Origin: Welwitschia mirabilis
Taxonomy: Eukaryota > Gnetophyta > Gnetopsida > Welwitschiales
Reading direction: 5' to 3'
Assembly (NCBI GenBank): GCA_051453625.1
Contig: JBOZIK010000001.1
Location: forward strand, 154,496,838-154,560,837
Length of the DNA stretch: 64,000 nt
The notes beneath the pieces were generated by a model that was not told the DNA's origin, did not search any database, and saw only the letters and a program-made list of their open reading frames with translations. Shown here piece after piece: positions 61,200 to 64,000 of the stretch (its first letter is position 1; each line of letters opens with the position of its first letter). Made by a program: the position numbers and the translations under genes.

Positions 61200-62278
61200 T
61201 GTTGGAGAATTATATTTCAATGATGACTTAAGGCACAAGATTAGGGAAAGATAGCAAATCCAAGCAGTCTGAGCTAAACTACGTAACCCTATTATTTTGG
61301 GACATCCGCGCTGTGAAATTGGGACATCCGGCCTTGATGCTGCTTCCTGTATGGGGACGTCTGCCTTGTGAAACCGGGACATTCAGACCTGGATGTTGCT
61401 TTGGGTATGGGGGCGTTTGCCCTGTGAAACCGGGACGTGCGGGCCTTAATGCTGTCTTGTAATATTGGACATTTGGCTTGTTATTCTGGGATGTCCAAAG
61501 CTCCTCTTGGTTTTATCAGAAACCCAACTTTAAAATCGGGACATCCAAATTTTTCGTATGGGACGTCTAGCAAGGCGAGCGGGGGCGTGGTAAGCTATTT
61601 GTTAAGAACTTTGGTTCCAGGAAATCAAGGCACCAACGTCTCAAATTGTCTCTTAGCACACTAACCAACATCAGAGACACTCTCTATGAGGTTCTCAATA
61701 GTTATTTTCTAACGAGCTCTATAAATTTGTAATAATCATTTGTCAAAAATACCCTTTTGAGATTTTGCAAGCAAATTTGTTGCGATATTATTCCATAGAT
61801 TATATTAAAAGTGAATATACTCAAATTAGTGTTATCATTCTTCTTTCCTATACCACACTGAGCTATTATCTCTCTCTGGAGGATCTCTTATTCTGTTCTT
61901 CAGGCTGATGTACTGTGCATAGAAGCAAGGCACCACATCGTTAGATTTCGCTGTTATATTTTTCTGGAAATTGTTCACTGAGTTAAGCCTTGTGTAAAAG
62001 CTGAAAAAGATCCTTGGTGATAGGGATGTTGTAAGTGACCTTAGGAATTAAGGGAACCAGGAGGCTGATAGCAGTTGCTTCCCCATGACAGTGGGATAGG
62101 CTTTAGGCTGAACCACTATAAACCACTGGTGCACAATTTCTTTATTTTTTCTGAATTTTTTATTACCATTCTTCACAGTTTTAACTTCCTATATATACAT
62201 ATAAGTGGTGGAGTTGAAAAATTTTTAGTCTCACCCTATTCACCCCCTGGCCCCCCAGGGTGCCATAAGATCATAACA
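61200..62278 (+). repeat. 5' LTR of the second Sirevirus-like element
   Basis: About 1079 bp, from tgttggagaattatatttca to gatcataaca, inferred from its TG..CA ends and the adjoining primer-binding site; the partner LTR is not in the window. Between 61300 and 61590 the motif gggacatcc and variants recur about every 30 bases. Confidence 0.7.
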
Positions 62279-62279
62279 A

Positions 62280-62293
62280 TTGGTATCAGAGCC
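62280..62293 (+). other. Primer-binding site, initiator tRNA-Met
   Basis: ttggtatcagagcc, a perfect copia primer-binding site, two bases after the LTR. Confidence 0.9.
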
Positions 62294-62343
62294 TGGTTCT
62301 CTAGATCTGTACAATCTTTTGTTTAAGTGAAGGTACAAAATTC

Positions 62344-63960
62344 ATGGCATTCCCTAGCTATCCGAATTATCTAGAAGGTCAAGTCGTATCCAGACCTTCC
62401 TTCTTCAATGGTAGTAGTTATGCTCATTGGAAGTCCAAAATGAGTTTATTTTAACCTCTCTGAATCTTGATATTTGGGCAGTTGTTGAGAATGGTTATGA
62501 ACCTCCAAAAGATGTTGACGAGGATGGGAATGTAGTGTTGAAACCCCGAGACAAGTGGGATCTTGATGATAAGAGGATGGTTCAAATTAATGCACAAGCA
62601 ATGAACGCCATTATTTGTACACTGTCCACTGAAGAATATGTTAGAGTAGTACAGTGTATGACAACAAAGGACATGTGCGAAATTTGAGAATAGCTCACAA
62701 AGGGATAAATGTTGTTAAGAACTCAAAGCTGCAACTTCTACTCACCAAATCTGAGAATATTAGAATGGAAGAAACCAAATCAGTGGCAGATTATCCCATT
62801 AAGGTAAGCAACATAGTCAATAGCATTTGGGGGTTAGGCGAAAGAGTTCCTGAGAATAGAGTAGTCAAAAGGATTCTTAGAGTCTGACTACAAAATTTAG
62901 ACGACAGAGTACTGCTATTGAAGAAAGTAAAGATATTGACAAAATGAGAGTTGACGACTTGAAAGGATNNNNNNNNNNNNNNNNNNNNNNNNNNNNNNNN
63001 NNNNNNNNNNNNNNNNNNNNNNNNNNNNNNNNNNNNNNNNNNNNNNNNNNNNNNNNNNNNNNNNNNNNGTCAAAATGATTCTTAGAGTCTGACTACAAAA
63101 TTTAGACGAAAGAGTACTGCTATTGAAGAAAGTAAAGATATTGACAAAATGAGAGTTGACGAATTGAAAGGATCCCTAATGGCATGCAAAGCCACTCTCC
63201 TTCCAAAAGATGAAATGCTTAAAAGAAAAAGTATTGCTCTTAAAGCAAGTGAGGAACATGAAAAGGAGACCTTAAATAATCACGAAGAAGATGACAATCT
63301 AGCCTTGCTAACACAAAACTTTAAAAGATTTCTCAAAAAGAAGAAAAGAAGGTAGAGCATCAAAAGGAGGATTTAGACGAATAAATGCCAAAGGTAAGAG
63401 TTCCTCATCATCTATTCAATGTTATGAGTGCAAAGGATATGGTCATGTTGCATCTAAGTGTGCAAACAAGAAAAAGGAAAGAAAACAAAGTCTAAGGGGA
63501 AGAAAGCCCTCAAAGCACCATGGGATGATCAATCTAATGATGAAGCTCAATCAAGTGATGAAGAACCCTTGAACTTTGGGCTAATATCCATACTTGATGA
63601 GGAAGGTAGTTTAGATCACACCAGTCTGAATCCAAATGACAAACAAGTTCATGTAAGTTCAAAAATTCAAACTCAAATTAAAAGTGATTTTGATGATAAT
63701 GATATTTTTGAGGCATATGAAGAGTTATATAGTGTTAGCCTAGAGCTTGGCAAGCAGAATTTGATTTTCAAAAAACAAATTACTAACCTAGGACTTAAAT
63801 TGAATGAAGCTAAAACAAAATAGAGGAGTTATCTAAAAATTTGCAGGATTCTAGAAGGATCGCTGAAAGATTGATTCAAGGAAAAGACAATCTCAATAAA
63901 CTACTAGGGATGGATAGATCACCTCTTGACAAATATGGCTTGGGAAGTCATTCAGGTAAG
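62344..63960 (+). pseudogene. copia gag, near-complete but frameshifted
   Basis: ATG at 62344: MAFPSYPNYLEGQVVSRPSF, then SYAHWKSKMS, a frameshift, and the open frame 62427-62687 with LDIWAVVENGYEPPKDVDED and QINAQAMNAIICTLS (UBN2 gag domain). NVVKNSKLQLLLTKSENIRM and IVNSIWGLGERVPENRVVKR follow in another frame. After the gap, KDEMLKRKSIALKAS, then an intact zinc knuckle C-YE-C-KGYG-H-VASK-C (63420-63461), then an acidic stretch and a coiled-coil-like tail. This is less decayed than the other copia elements: a few frameshifts and one W-to-stop (near 62687). Confidence 0.88.
62969..63068. other. Assembly gap (100 N) with duplicated flanks
   Basis: The 105 bases before it (62864-62968) recur after it (63069-63173) with 3 differences. 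Confidence 0.95.
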
Positions 63961-64000
63961 TCCCCTATTTTTTAGTTTTTTTCATCCAAGGATGAAATTG

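Larger units (their letters stand above)
61200..64000 (+). mobile_element. Second Sirevirus-like copia element, 5' part
   Basis: 5' LTR 61200-62278, primer-binding site, then gag to the window end. Pol and the 3' LTR lie outside. Gag is related to that of the 45861-55337 element but the LTR sequence is different, so it is a distinct family or subfamily. Confidence 0.85.

Overview
The window is plant nuclear DNA: AT-rich, no bacterial-style gene packing, decayed plant LTR retrotransposons (Ty3/gypsy and Ty1/copia), an L1-type LINE, and fragments of plastid DNA. The only clear host gene is the first coding exon of VPS15 (43019-43216). No second VPS15 exon is seen in the remaining 20.8 kb, so intron 1 may exceed 20 kb. 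Ancient, stop-riddled retrotransposons and a possible giant intron suit a very large genome, perhaps a gymnosperm. That is inference; the species cannot be read from the window.

Layout. 1-6812: an old LTR-type element whose left LTR starts outside the window. 7090-16652: a gypsy element of the Athila/Tat type with both LTRs, decayed gag, protease and the integrase C-terminus, but no reverse transcriptase. 16653-20880: CA and TA microsatellites and a minus-strand gypsy integrase remnant. About 20880-26346: a decayed LINE with a poly(A) tail; just before the tail lies a clear DnaJ J-domain relic. 27369-28130: 3' end of a copia element. 30306-34314: a minus-strand copia element with both LTRs and most of its reverse transcriptase deleted.

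34213-42315: a nested tandem array of six units. Each of the five full-length later units (1058-1200 bp) holds a truncated copia LTR end, a tRNA-like (SINE-like) segment with A and B boxes, and three or four sub-repeats of 130-165 bp. The first unit is interrupted by about 1.4 kb containing plastid 16S rRNA, trnV-GAC and petA pieces. The array ends about 300 bp upstream of a TATA box for VPS15.

43217-64000 (VPS15 intron 1 if the gene is intact): a Sirevirus-like copia element (about 45861-55337) with gag-pol, an extra ORF between pol and the 3' LTR, and several polypurine tracts; an 88-bp tandem repeat; a minus-strand gypsy chromovirus-like fragment interrupted by plastid trnG-UCC DNA; a GC-richer minisatellite; and the 5' end of a second Sirevirus-like element (61200 to the window end).

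Two assembly gaps (47307-47779 and 62969-63068) are flanked by the same sequence on both sides and are probably artefacts. Almost all retroelement ORFs carry stops and frameshifts, many explained by C-to-T decay, so nothing mobile here looks able to move itself.
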